A stretch of DNA of 41,566 nucleotides from a virus. Positions within the stretch are counted from its first letter, which is position 1; every line of letters starts with the position of its first letter. Below are positions 21,608 to 30,042 of this stretch, piece after piece. The position numbers and the translations under genes are program-made. The DNA is taken from the IMG/VR virus record IMGVR_UViG_3300017917_002551, positions 1-41,566 of that record, one strand, 5' to 3'. The notes beneath the pieces are model-generated. The model was given only the letters and a program-made list of their open reading frames with translations. It was not told the DNA's origin and ran no database searches.

Positions 21608-24268
21608 ATGAGTTATGTTGATGCATTGTATGACCGCGGCTCGGATCGTATCCATGTTGTTGAACGAGTCAATGGCGGAAGGGTATATAAAGAATATCCG
21701 GCCAACTACATCTTTTACTATGATGACCCTCGCGGTAAGTTCCGTACTGTCTATGGTACTCCTGTTGGCCGGTTTTCAAGTCGTTCGTACAAGGAGTTCC
21801 AAAAAGAGCTGCGTATTAATTCTAACAAGCGTCTTTGGGAATCGGATATTAATCCAGTATTCCGCTGTTTGGAAGAAAACTATATTGGAGCCAACTCGCC
21901 AAAACTGCAAACTGCGTTTTTCGACATTGAGGTTGACTTCGATCCCGTAAGGGGATACAGCCGCCCCGAAGATCCGTTTAATGCTATTACATCTATTTCA
22001 GTTTATTTAGATTGGATGGACAAACTAGTTACACTAGTAGTTCCGCCAAAATCGTACAGTTGGGAAACTGCACAAGAAATTTGTAATGGGTTTGATAATT
22101 GTTTTCTTTTTGAGAGAGAAGAAGACATGCTCAATACATTCCTTGATATCATCGACGATGCAGACATTCTAAGCGGTTGGAACTCAGAAGGTTTCGATAT
22201 TCCCTACATGGTAATGCGTACTACCAAGGTATTGAGTAGGGACGATACACGCAGATTCTGTCTGTGGGGGCAATTACCTAAGCAGCGTACATTTGAACGC
22301 TTTGGTGCAGAAAATCTAACATTCGATCTTATTGGTCGAGTGCATATGGACTATATGCAACTGTATCGAAAATACACATACGAAGAACGCCATTCATACT
22401 CACTAGATGCTATTGGTGAATATGAACTTGATGAACGTAAGACACAATACGAAGGCACACTTGATCAGTTATACAATAAAGACTTTCCTAAGTTTATTGA
22501 TTATAACAGACAAGATACTATGCTTGTTGCCAAGCTAGATAAAAAACTAAGGTTCTTAGATCTAGCAAACGAACTGGCACATGACAACACAGTTTTATTG
22601 GCTACCACTATGGGAGCCGTTGCAGTTACTGAGCAAGCAATTATCAATGAAGCACATCAACGTGGAATGGTTGTACCTAATAGGAAAGGAAAAGATGAAC
22701 ACGGAGACACGCAAGCAGCAGGTGCCTATGTTGCTTACCCCAAAAAAGGCATGCACGACTGGATCGGCGCAATCGACATCAACTCGCTCTACCCGTCAGC
22801 AATCCGCGCTCTTAACATGGCACAAGAGTCAATCATTGGACAACTCCGTCCGATAATGACTGATAGATATATTCGAGAAAAGATGGCAGCAGGCAGCTCT
22901 TTTGCAGATGCATGGGAAAATATGTTTGGCAGTCTTGAATATACCGCAGTAATGAACGGCGAAGTTGGTACTGAAATTACTATTGACTGGGAGTCAGGAG
23001 GTAGTGATATTATGAGTGCTGCTGATATCTGGCGTATGATCTTTGACAGTAATCAACCCTGGATGCTTAGTGCCAATGGTACTATATTCAGTTATGAACA
23101 AAAAGCAGTTGTACCTGGACTACTAGAGAGGTGGTATGCTGAACGTAAGGAACTGCAAGCAAAGAAAAAAGAAGCGACTACTGATGAGGACAAGGCTTTT
23201 TGGGATAAGAGACAGCTGGTCAAAAAGATTAATCTTAACAGTCTCTATGGAGCAATTCTCAACCCAGGTTGTAGATTTTTCGACAAAAGAATTGGTCAAA
23301 GTACTACTCTTACAGGCCGAATTATCGCCAGACACATGGATGCGTATATCAATGAGTGCATTTTCGGAGAGTACAACCATGTTGGCCCGAGTATCATCTA
23401 CGGCGACACTGATTCATGCTATTTTACAGCTTGGCCTGCAATTAGAGATGAAGTTGAGTCAGGTCGTATGGAATGGAACAAAGAAATCTGCACCCAACTA
23501 TATGATAGTATCGCAGATCAAGTCAATGATTCCTTTCCAGGATTCATGGAAAGAGCTTGTCATGTACCAAGACAGTTGGGTTCGCTCATCCGAGGAGGAC
23601 GGGAACTTGTTGCTTCGAAGGGATTATTCATAAAGAAGAAACGGTATGCAGTTCTTATATATGATTTAGAAGGACACCGACTAGACACACACGGCAAGCC
23701 GGGCAAAGTTAAAGCAATGGGTCTTGATCTTAAACGTTCCGATACTCCTAAGGTTGTTCAGGACTTCCTAAGTGATTTACTACACGATGTTCTAACCGGT
23801 AAAGAAAAGGAACATATCTACGATAAAGTTCGAGAATTTAAACTTGCGTTCCAAGATAGACCGGCTTGGGAAAAAGGCACTCCCAAACGTGTGAATAATT
23901 TAACCAAATACACTAAAGAAGAAGAACGACTAGGTCGAGCTAATATGCCCGGGCATGTACGTGCAGCAATGAATTGGAATAACTTGCGTCGTATGCATGG
24001 CGACAATTATTCACAGTCTATTGTTGATGGTATGAAAACTATTGTGTGTAAGCTAAAAGATAATCCGCTAGGCTACACTAGTGTAGGCTATCCTACAGAT
24101 GAAAGTCACTTACCGCAATGGTTTAAAGAACTTCCATTTGACGATGGAGAAATGGAAGGTACTATTGTTAATCAAAAAGTAGAAAATCTATTAGGAGTAC
24201 TTGAATGGGACATTCCGTCTCACACTGATATTAAGACAACCTTTGATAGCTTATTCACGTTCGAATAA
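21608..24268 (+). CDS. 43: Family B DNA polymerase (T4 gp43 type)
   Basis: The 886-aa protein, close to the 898 aa of T4 gp43, has the 3'-5' exonuclease motifs FFDIEVDFDP and GWNSEGFDIPYM, then polymerase motif A DINSLYPSAIRALN, motif B KINLNSLYGAI (lysine and tyrosine for dNTP) and motif C YGDTDSCYF (the DTD metal site), and KKRYAVL. All catalytic residues are present. It is the replicative enzyme that works with the gp45-type clamp at 25274. Upstream TATAAT (21597-21602) lies six bases before the ATG with weak -35; translation may be coupled to the membrane protein. No intein or intron interrupts it. Confidence 0.97.
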   Translation: MSYVDALYDRGSDRIHVVERVNGGRVYKEYPANYIFYYDDPRGKFRTVYGTPVGRFSSRSYKEFQKELRINSNKRLWESDINPVFRCLEENYIGANSPKLQTAFFDIEVDFDPVRGYSRPEDPFNAITSISVYLDWMDKLVTLVVPPKSYSWETAQEICNGFDNCFLFEREEDMLNTFLDIIDDADILSGWNSEGFDIPYMVMRTTKVLSRDDTRRFCLWGQLPKQRTFERFGAENLTFDLIGRVHMDYMQLYRKYTYEERHSYSLDAIGEYELDERKTQYEGTLDQLYNKDFPKFIDYNRQDTMLVAKLDKKLRFLDLANELAHDNTVLLATTMGAVAVTEQAIINEAHQRGMVVPNRKGKDEHGDTQAAGAYVAYPKKGMHDWIGAIDINSLYPSAIRALNMAQESIIGQLRPIMTDRYIREKMAAGSSFADAWENMFGSLEYTAVMNGEVGTEITIDWESGGSDIMSAADIWRMIFDSNQPWMLSANGTIFSYEQKAVVPGLLERWYAERKELQAKKKEATTDEDKAFWDKRQLVKKINLNSLYGAILNPGCRFFDKRIGQSTTLTGRIIARHMDAYINECIFGEYNHVGPSIIYGDTDSCYFTAWPAIRDEVESGRMEWNKEICTQLYDSIADQVNDSFPGFMERACHVPRQLGSLIRGGRELVASKGLFIKKKRYAVLIYDLEGHRLDTHGKPGKVKAMGLDLKRSDTPKVVQDFLSDLLHDVLTGKEKEHIYDKVREFKLAFQDRPAWEKGTPKRVNNLTKYTKEEERLGRANMPGHVRAAMNWNNLRRMHGDNYSQSIVDGMKTIVCKLKDNPLGYTSVGYPTDESHLPQWFKELPFDDGEMEGTIVNQKVENLLGVLEWDIPSHTDIKTTFDSLFTFE

Positions 24269-24281
24269 ATATGCATATAAT
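24265..24281 (+). promoter_or_regulatory. ATAAATA element plus TATAAT box
   Basis: ATAAATA (24265-24271) overlaps the polymerase stop and ends 21 nt before ATG 24293. ATATAATGG follows (TATAAT 24276-24281), as at 11376. No good -35 box at 17 bases upstream, so a late-type element is more likely than a sigma70 promoter. Confidence 0.42.
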
Positions 24282-24292
24282 GGTGATTTTCA

Positions 24293-25225
24293 ATGACCTT
24301 GTCTGAACTTGTAAAATTACGAAACGATCTAAATAAAGTTTTAGAAGTTTCTATCTTAAAACAGGAAATTGATAAGAACTATTCACGGCTACAAGATCTA
24401 TCAATTGGAATCGATGCAACCTTATCAGAAAAACTAATCTCGATCGCTAATTCACACAAAGAACTAGAGACAGTTATACAACGAGATATAGATAGTGTAA
24501 AAACCGTTTATAACGAAGTACAAGATCAAATAACTATCTTAGCAAGTAAGTTTTTTCAGGCTAATTACCAATTTGAACTTAAACATGTAAGCCCCGAATT
24601 TATTCGTAAAGTTAGGGTAATGCCAGAAAATCAAGAATTTCTTAATGCATTAACTCAAAGGATTAATTTGTATAGTAACTGGCGATACCCAGCATTGGAG
24701 ATTGGTTGCAGGGACGGGGACTGGACTAAATTATTAGTTGCCAGTGATCCGTTATATGTTGCTGATGTATTTCCAGAGTTTCTAACATCTTCAATCGAGC
24801 AGTTTCCTGAACTATACCAAAGCAGAGTTAGAAAATACTTGGTACAAGATTTTTATAAAATCAATAACTTACCTAAGAATCAGTTTGGGTTTATTTTTAG
24901 TTTTAACTTTTTTAACTATCTAAGTATTGATAGTATTAAACAATTGCTTCTTCAAGCAATGGATTGGCTTAGACCTGGTGGGGTAATTACCTTTACTTAC
25001 AACAATGCCGATCTATCAACATCAGCTGGATTAGCTGAAAGTTATTTTATGACTTATGTGCCCGAATCAATTTTAGTTCCAATGGCAGAGAGCATAGGTT
25101 TTGAAACAGTGTTTAGTTACAATTCAGAACCGTCGCACTCTTTCATTGAATTTAAGAAAAAAGGCACACTTAAATCAGTAAAATCATCACAGGCACTTGG
25201 TGAAATAAAACCCATTCACCATTGA
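24293..25225 (+). CDS. SAM-dependent methyltransferase-like protein
   Basis: The 310-aa protein has a helical coiled-coil-like N-terminus (about 1-90) and a class I methyltransferase domain from about residue 130: ALEIGCRDGDW (motif I), ADVFPEF as the acidic strand-2 end, FGFIFSFNFFNYL and WLRPGGVITFTYNN (post-motif). The C-terminus carries SEPSHSFIEF. A GCRDGDW motif instead of GxGxG is a usual variant. Target unknown: it could be a small molecule, glycan, protein or base. It sits between polymerase and clamp, so a link to DNA metabolism is possible. Confidence 0.75.
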   Translation: MTLSELVKLRNDLNKVLEVSILKQEIDKNYSRLQDLSIGIDATLSEKLISIANSHKELETVIQRDIDSVKTVYNEVQDQITILASKFFQANYQFELKHVSPEFIRKVRVMPENQEFLNALTQRINLYSNWRYPALEIGCRDGDWTKLLVASDPLYVADVFPEFLTSSIEQFPELYQSRVRKYLVQDFYKINNLPKNQFGFIFSFNFFNYLSIDSIKQLLLQAMDWLRPGGVITFTYNNADLSTSAGLAESYFMTYVPESILVPMAESIGFETVFSYNSEPSHSFIEFKKKGTLKSVKSSQALGEIKPIHH

Positions 25226-25250
25226 CTTGTCTAAATACATTTGCTAAACT
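25222..25250 (+). promoter_or_regulatory. Sigma70-type promoter with extended -10 before the clamp gene
   Basis: TTGACT (25222-25227), 17-base spacer, and TAAACT (25245-25250) preceded by TGC (extended -10). A CTAAATA motif (25231-25237) lies between them. TSS is expected near 25257; GGAG precedes ATG 25274. Confidence 0.6.
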
Positions 25251-25273
25251 TACAACTATTATTGGAGATCTAA

Positions 25274-25996
25274 ATGAAAGATTATTTACACGACATCGTA
25301 CAACACACTCATGGCCTTGGATTCATTGATTTAGTAAAGATTACTGGCACAGATTCAACTACTGTTATTGATGCTGTTAGCGAAGACAGAGTTGCAATTA
25401 TTCAAGCACAATTCCATAATCCTGTTCCGGAGTTTATTGGAACATTTGGTATGCCTAGCCTAGGAAAATTAAATACAATTTTAAATATTCCCGAATACAA
25501 AGAAGATGCCGATATTGTTATTACAAAAAAACAAGAAGGCGACCCTGATGGTATTTCTTTTAAAAACAAGAACGGTGATTTTAAAAATGATTATCGTTTG
25601 ATGACTGCTAATGTTGTCAATGATAAACTTAAAACTGTTAAGTTTAAAGGAGTTCAATGGGGAGTAGAGATTGAACCTAGCGTTGCAAGTATTCAACGTT
25701 TAAAGTTTCAAGCACAAGCAAACAGTGAGGAAACTACTTTTGTTGCTAAAGTTGAAAATGGAAACCTAGTATTTTACTTTGGTGACCATTCAAGTCACGC
25801 TGGTAATTTTGTATTTGCACACGACGTAGCCGGAAGTTTAACTAAAGCATGGCACTGGCCTGTTGCTGCTGTTATTAGCATTTTAAGTTTGCCAGGAGAC
25901 AAAATGATTCGATTTAGTGACGGTGGTGCCGCACAAATTACAGTTGATTCTGGTTTGGCTATTTACAATTACATTTTACCTGCACAAACCAAGTAA
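25274..25996 (+). CDS. 45: Sliding clamp (T4 gp45 type)
   Basis: The 240-aa protein fits the length and the two-domain repeated pattern of phage clamps: a first domain with GLGFIDLVKITG and EFIGTFGMPSLGKLNTILNI, a second with KVENGNLVFYFGDHSSHAGNFVF and a strand-rich C-terminus ending IYNYILPAQTK. These blocks match gp45 homologues of aquatic T4-like phages as I recall them. It forms a trimeric ring that tethers the polymerase and, in T4, activates late transcription. Own promoter at 25222-25250 and an SD sequence. Stop overlaps the next gene by one base. Confidence 0.8.
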   Translation: MKDYLHDIVQHTHGLGFIDLVKITGTDSTTVIDAVSEDRVAIIQAQFHNPVPEFIGTFGMPSLGKLNTILNIPEYKEDADIVITKKQEGDPDGISFKNKNGDFKNDYRLMTANVVNDKLKTVKFKGVQWGVEIEPSVASIQRLKFQAQANSEETTFVAKVENGNLVFYFGDHSSHAGNFVFAHDVAGSLTKAWHWPVAAVISILSLPGDKMIRFSDGGAAQITVDSGLAIYNYILPAQTK

Positions 25997-26616
25997 TGCA
26001 AGATCAAGGATATTACCCCGGCGGAGGAATGTTATCTCCTAACGGGGAAATATTTTATCTTAATATTCCAAAGAATGCAAGTACATACTTAACTAATACG
26101 TTAAAAGAAAACAATTGGGTTCATTGGAATATTCTAGACGATCATTCAACAGTAAAGACTACCATCGCTGTTATACGAGATCCATTGGACCGATGGCTTA
26201 GTGGTTTCGCTACCTATGCTGCATTACATTTGTTTGGGTACGGTTACGGTAGTGATCATTTTGTTGAAGATTACAATGACTTATCACAAAGAATCATTTT
26301 TGATCAAATAATATTTGATGATCATACTGAACTTCAAGTAAAATATGTTAATCAAATAATAAACTACGAGCCTGTATTTTTTCGTTACAATGAAAACTTA
26401 ATATTACAAATTAATTCTTATCTTGGATACGATCTAAATACAAGTTCAGTGGTTGATGCAAATAGATCAGAATCAAATTACGATACCAATCAAGTATTAA
26501 AATTTATTAATACACAACTTACAAACAACCCAGATTTAAAAGCTCGCGTAATACAAGCTTATAAAGATGATTATGAATTTATAAACAGCATTGAATTTTA
26601 CAATGACCCAAGATAA
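25996..26616 (+). CDS. Sulfotransferase-like protein
   Basis: The 206-aa protein has IPKNASTYL (5'-PAPS-binding loop, PKxxST form) at about residues 28-36 and VIRDPLDRWLSGF (3'-phosphate-binding block RDPxxRxxS) at about 61-73. This is the two-block signature of PAPS-dependent sulfotransferases of the short family. The rest is helical and Tyr/Asn-rich. It is between the clamp and dpdA with a one-base overlap upstream and a 14-base overlap downstream. Whether it sulfates a glycan, protein or small molecule is open. I rate the family, not the substrate. Confidence 0.7.
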   Translation: MQDQGYYPGGGMLSPNGEIFYLNIPKNASTYLTNTLKENNWVHWNILDDHSTVKTTIAVIRDPLDRWLSGFATYAALHLFGYGYGSDHFVEDYNDLSQRIIFDQIIFDDHTELQVKYVNQIINYEPVFFRYNENLILQINSYLGYDLNTSSVVDANRSESNYDTNQVLKFINTQLTNNPDLKARVIQAYKDDYEFINSIEFYNDPR

Positions 26617-28144
26617 CTTAACAGCAAAACAATCAGACTATGCAGTGTTCTTGCCTGCTATATCTGGTTTCTATGCAACTTTTATAGGAAAACAACGTGT
26701 TAACAATGACTATGTTGATCCTGCTCGTATGCCTAAGGCATTACAGGACATGGAGCAATTCAATTGGCTCAACAGCCAAAAAGGACTCTTCCCCTACAGA
26801 TGGAGCCTCTACTCAGGCGGACACGCAAACTTAGATCTTGCTAAAGATGATCCTAGCGAGGACATGGTTCGCAAACGCGAAGCAGGAACATTTATGCTAG
26901 GCGATTCGGGTGGATTCCAGATTGCCAAGGGCCTGTGGGAAGGTGACTGGAAAGCCAACTCCGGTTGCCCTAAAGCACAAAAGAAACGTGAAGCAGTTCT
27001 AAAATGGTTAGATGGTATTGCTGACTATGGAATGATTCTTGATATTCCAACTTGGGTCATACACGACAAGAAAGCAAGCAAGGCATGTCAAATTACTACT
27101 CTACAAGAAGCTGTTGATGCCACTAAGTTTAATAACGAATACTTCATGGCTAACCGTAAAGGAAAGAACAACGGTGGTGCAAAGTTTCTAAATGTATTAC
27201 AAGGCGATAATCATACTAGTGCAGAAGAATGGTATGAGATTATGAAAGATTATTGCGACCCTGCAAAGTACCCAGACACACACTTTGATGGTTGGGCCAT
27301 GGGCGGTCAGAACATGTGCGACATACATTTAATTCTCAAACGATTAGTTGCTCTGCGATATGATAATTTATTACAAGAAGGCAAGCACGACTGGATGCAT
27401 TTCTTGGGTACAAGTAAATTAGAATGGGCTGTGTTACTAACAGTAATACAAAGAGCTGTAAGGAAATATGTTAATCCCGCATTTACTATTTCCTTTGATT
27501 GTGCTAGTCCATTTCTTGCTACTGCCAATGGACAGATGTATCATCAAATTGATTTACCGCACGACAGTAAATGGTCTTACAGGATGAGCCCAAGTGCAGA
27601 TGATAAAAAGTATGCCACTGATACTAGAACATTTCGAGATGCTGTCCTTCAAGATGGAATTTTTAAACATTTTGATGAAAGCCCGATTAGCCAACATTTA
27701 TTAATCAAAGATGTTTGCATATACAAGCCAGGCGACCTAAATAAAAATGGTAAAGAAGGCAAAACTAGTTGGGATAGTTTTAGTTATGCATTAATGATGG
27801 GGCATAATGTATGGACGCATATTGAATCAGTTCAACGTGCTAATAGAGAATTTGATGCTGGATCTCGCCCAGCTATGTTGTGGAATCAAAACGGTGATCA
27901 TACAAAATTTGAAGATATTGTTGAAGCTATATTTTCGGCACCGGACCGTACGAGTGCTGAAGCAATTATTAATCACTACGACAGATACTGGATGGATATT
28001 GTTGGAACCCGTGGTTTTAAGGGAAAGAAAACTAAAAACTCTAATACAATGTTTAACGCTCTTTTTGAAACCGTGGAAGATGATATGGACGATATGTCCG
28101 AAGACGAAGCAGCGGATATCATGCAATCTCATTTGGAGGACTAA
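26603..28144 (+). CDS. dpdA: DpdA-like DNA 7-deazaguanine transglycosylase
   Basis: The 513-aa protein belongs to the TGT superfamily. GDSGGFQI holds the general-base Asp (Asp101 from ATG 26603; the frame opens at TTG 26591), and SFDCASPF holds Asp299, where TGTs have their nucleophile in FDCVxPT. WAMGGQNM stands for the GG substrate loop. TGTs exchange guanine for a 7-deazaguanine base in tRNA; the phage DpdA subfamily does so in DNA. The zinc CxCxxC motif of bacterial TGT is not visible; single Cys and His residues occur in DVCIYKPG and MMGHNVW. With folE, queD and queE elsewhere in the window, a DNA-modifying role is the best reading. C-terminus is acidic. Confidence 0.85.
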   Translation: MTQDNLTAKQSDYAVFLPAISGFYATFIGKQRVNNDYVDPARMPKALQDMEQFNWLNSQKGLFPYRWSLYSGGHANLDLAKDDPSEDMVRKREAGTFMLGDSGGFQIAKGLWEGDWKANSGCPKAQKKREAVLKWLDGIADYGMILDIPTWVIHDKKASKACQITTLQEAVDATKFNNEYFMANRKGKNNGGAKFLNVLQGDNHTSAEEWYEIMKDYCDPAKYPDTHFDGWAMGGQNMCDIHLILKRLVALRYDNLLQEGKHDWMHFLGTSKLEWAVLLTVIQRAVRKYVNPAFTISFDCASPFLATANGQMYHQIDLPHDSKWSYRMSPSADDKKYATDTRTFRDAVLQDGIFKHFDESPISQHLLIKDVCIYKPGDLNKNGKEGKTSWDSFSYALMMGHNVWTHIESVQRANREFDAGSRPAMLWNQNGDHTKFEDIVEAIFSAPDRTSAEAIINHYDRYWMDIVGTRGFKGKKTKNSNTMFNALFETVEDDMDDMSEDEAADIMQSHLED

Positions 28145-28145
28145 T

Positions 28146-28361
28146 ATGAGTTATAAAAGCAGAATCAATCATTTAGAAGAAATGCACAAGTTGTTGGATA
28201 AACAAATCAACGAGATGCAGACCAACCACCCCGGCGTAGATGTTGAACATTTAGCCGAATTGAAAAAGAAAAAGTTGCTAATTAAGGACGAAATTAGTAA
28301 ACTTAATAGATTGCAGTGGGAAGAAGATACTCAACGTACCGGTTATGGAGATGATTATTAA
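28146..28361 (+). CDS. DUF465/YdcH-like small protein
   Basis: The 71-aa product, MSYKSRINHLEEMHKLLDK..., shows two short helices joined by a turn with HPGVDVEHLAELKKKKLLIKDEI, the pattern of DUF465 (YdcH) proteins, whose function is not known. Starts at ATG 28146, two bases after the dpdA stop, with TTTGGAGG just before. It overlaps the next gene by one base, so it belongs to the dpdA operon. Confidence 0.7.
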   Translation: MSYKSRINHLEEMHKLLDKQINEMQTNHPGVDVEHLAELKKKKLLIKDEISKLNRLQWEEDTQRTGYGDDY

Positions 28362-28879
28362 TGGATAGAGTCGGACATCACAATGCTCAATTATTTGTTG
28401 GCACTGAAGTTGAACACAGTCCAGCATTTGGATTAAAAACATTATTTGTAGTCGGAGTGCAGCCAACCGAACTTATCGAAGCGGCTTATGTTGCATATAA
28501 ATGCGAGCATATCTATTTTGGTGCTAATCAAAGTTTTCCAACGATTCATACAAATGATGCAGAACGTTGGAGAGAATGGGAAAATATGATAGGATCATTT
28601 TTAGCCAAGGGTTACCTATGTACATTAGACATTGATGTTAATCAAGTAGAAGGATTACTCGAAAGCGGATTGACCGAGAAACATAACTTTATTCCGATGA
28701 TTTCGGTTAAATTGCCCTATATACAACAACTAGGCTACAATGCTATAATTAAACTAGATGACAAAGACTTTGCAGCAACTAACCCCGGCGTATGGTGCCA
28801 TAGCTTGCATACTTTAATGAAACGTGATATGATATTCACGGATTGGAACAAATACACCAAAGACGAGGTTATTCGATGA
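28361..28879 (+). CDS. Conserved unknown downstream of dpdA, 172 aa
   Basis: The protein has a strand-helix repeat: LFVGTEVEHSPAFGLKTLFVVG at the N-terminus, HIYFGANQSFPTI, then LCTLDIDVNQVEGLLESGL and FIPMISVKLPYIQQLGYN, ending LDDKDFAATNPGVWCHSLHTLM. The strand, acid and helix order looks like part of a TIM-barrel or flavodoxin-like enzyme, but no catalytic motif is recognised. It overlaps DUF465 by one base and the T-fold-like gene by four. Because it is co-located with dpdA, a role with 7-deazaguanine is possible; this is inference. Confidence 0.7.
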   Translation: MDRVGHHNAQLFVGTEVEHSPAFGLKTLFVVGVQPTELIEAAYVAYKCEHIYFGANQSFPTIHTNDAERWREWENMIGSFLAKGYLCTLDIDVNQVEGLLESGLTEKHNFIPMISVKLPYIQQLGYNAIIKLDDKDFAATNPGVWCHSLHTLMKRDMIFTDWNKYTKDEVIR

Positions 28880-29310
28880 TTCAAGAACAAAGAGAAACAG
28901 CAGAAAGAATTATGCAACATGCCCAAAGACAAATTTGGGTTTCTTTTCAAAAAGAAGGTATTCATAAATATCCCGCAGCATTGGAGGATCCTACACTTGC
29001 AGACGTATCATTTCTTGGTTATCCTCATCGCCACATTTTTCATTTCAGGGTGTCAATCGACGTATGGCACAATGACCGTGATATCGAATTCATACAATTC
29101 AAACGGTGGCTTGAATCATTGTATTCAGGGGAATCGAATTGTTTGCGACTGGACTACAAAAGCTGTGAAATGATTGCAGATGAACTATATGTCCAGATTG
29201 CTAGCAAATACCCCGGGCGCAATGTTACAATTGATGTAAGTGAAGACAACGAAAACGGCTGCACTATTACTTACAATACTCATCAACCTTCTCTATCAAT
29301 AAAAATCTAA
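28876..29310 (+). CDS. QueD/T-fold-like protein downstream of dpdA
   Basis: The 144-aa protein begins ATG 28876 in ATGA overlap. GYPHRHIFHFRVSIDV (His51 and His53) aligns by eye with the LHGHSFxV strand of QueD, EFIQFKRWLESLY with the MDFADLK helix, SCEMIADELYVQI with the helix after the tetrahydropterin loop, and VTIDVSEDNENGC with the ETxxxGC segment. So it looks like a T-fold protein with the two HxH zinc histidines kept; the catalytic cysteine upstream is not seen. Since it lies in the dpdA operon, an auxiliary deazaguanine enzyme is a good guess. Function is not established. Confidence 0.6.
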   Translation: MIQEQRETAERIMQHAQRQIWVSFQKEGIHKYPAALEDPTLADVSFLGYPHRHIFHFRVSIDVWHNDRDIEFIQFKRWLESLYSGESNCLRLDYKSCEMIADELYVQIASKYPGRNVTIDVSEDNENGCTITYNTHQPSLSIKI

Positions 29311-29320
29311 GGAGATTAAA

Positions 29321-29542
29321 ATGGCCGCAAAATGGCTTAAGAAGTACTTGACTATGAAACCGGAAGTTAGTCAAATTTTTGACGAGCTTGACCGATATCG
29401 CGAATTCTGTGTTGAATATGGATACCCATATGACGAACGGCATTTGTATAACGAAAAAACTCCTTGGGGAGAATTTGATCGGTCACGCCGAGGTAAGTAT
29501 CCCCGAAACAATTGGTACTCTAAAAAGGAACGTACCCAATGA
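29321..29542 (+). CDS. Small conserved hypothetical protein, 73 aa
   Basis: AAGGAG precedes ATG 29321. The 73-aa basic protein contains SQIFDELDRYREFCVEYGYPYDE and a C-terminal Arg/Lys/Tyr-rich stretch (FDRSRRGKYPRNNWYSKK). No membrane segment or known motif. Overlaps the next gene by four bases. Confidence 0.7.
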   Translation: MAAKWLKKYLTMKPEVSQIFDELDRYREFCVEYGYPYDERHLYNEKTPWGEFDRSRRGKYPRNNWYSKKERTQ

Positions 29543-30042
29543 GCGGCGCCATGCGCGAAAAGGATAGCGGGGATTACGACCTAGAACGCTTGACTGAATT
29601 GTTCGACGAAGCATTAACTAGCAACGATCCTCGCGTTAAGAATGCGCTGCGTCAATTGATGATGATGGTTATCCTTACTAGTGAAGACCACGAAGATAAG
29701 GATAAAGGTTTGTATGGTCGTAGAGGTCCGATGCGTAGAATGCAGGAAGACCTCAATGACTTACGTAGAATAGTATCAGATCTAAGAAACGAAATTCAGA
29801 ATCTACAAAAAATGAATGCGTGGGGCGGCGGATATCGATCTGGTGCTGTTGGTGCTGAACAAGTGCGGTGGCCACAAACACAAAGTCAAAGTAACGGGAC
29901 TGGCGCAAATGCTATTTCTGCAGCAGATTATTGGAAACAAATAGAGGCAGGAGCAAAATACGAAGCACAAATTTCAGAGGATGCTCTACGCGATCTAAAT
30001 ATTAGAATCAACACTGCCGAAAAAGGATTATTTGACAAATGA
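29539..30042 (+). CDS. Coiled-coil hypothetical protein, 167 aa
   Basis: The protein has an acidic helical first half (LERLTELFDEALTSNDPRVK, LRQLMMMVIL), a likely coiled coil at about residues 70-95 (MQEDLNDLRRIVSDLRNEIQ), a Gly/Gln/Ser-rich linker and a helical C-terminus. No enzyme motif. It overlaps genes on both sides by four bases. Possibly a structural or scaffold partner of the adjacent glycosyltransferase; no evidence beyond position. Confidence 0.65.
   Translation: MSGAMREKDSGDYDLERLTELFDEALTSNDPRVKNALRQLMMMVILTSEDHEDKDKGLYGRRGPMRRMQEDLNDLRRIVSDLRNEIQNLQKMNAWGGGYRSGAVGAEQVRWPQTQSQSNGTGANAISAADYWKQIEAGAKYEAQISEDALRDLNIRINTAEKGLFDK

Noticed and set aside
27807-28361. 184-aa frame ending with the DUF465-like protein
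   Set aside because: The first two thirds are out-of-frame dpdA sequence; the real start is ATG 28146 with GGAGG upstream.
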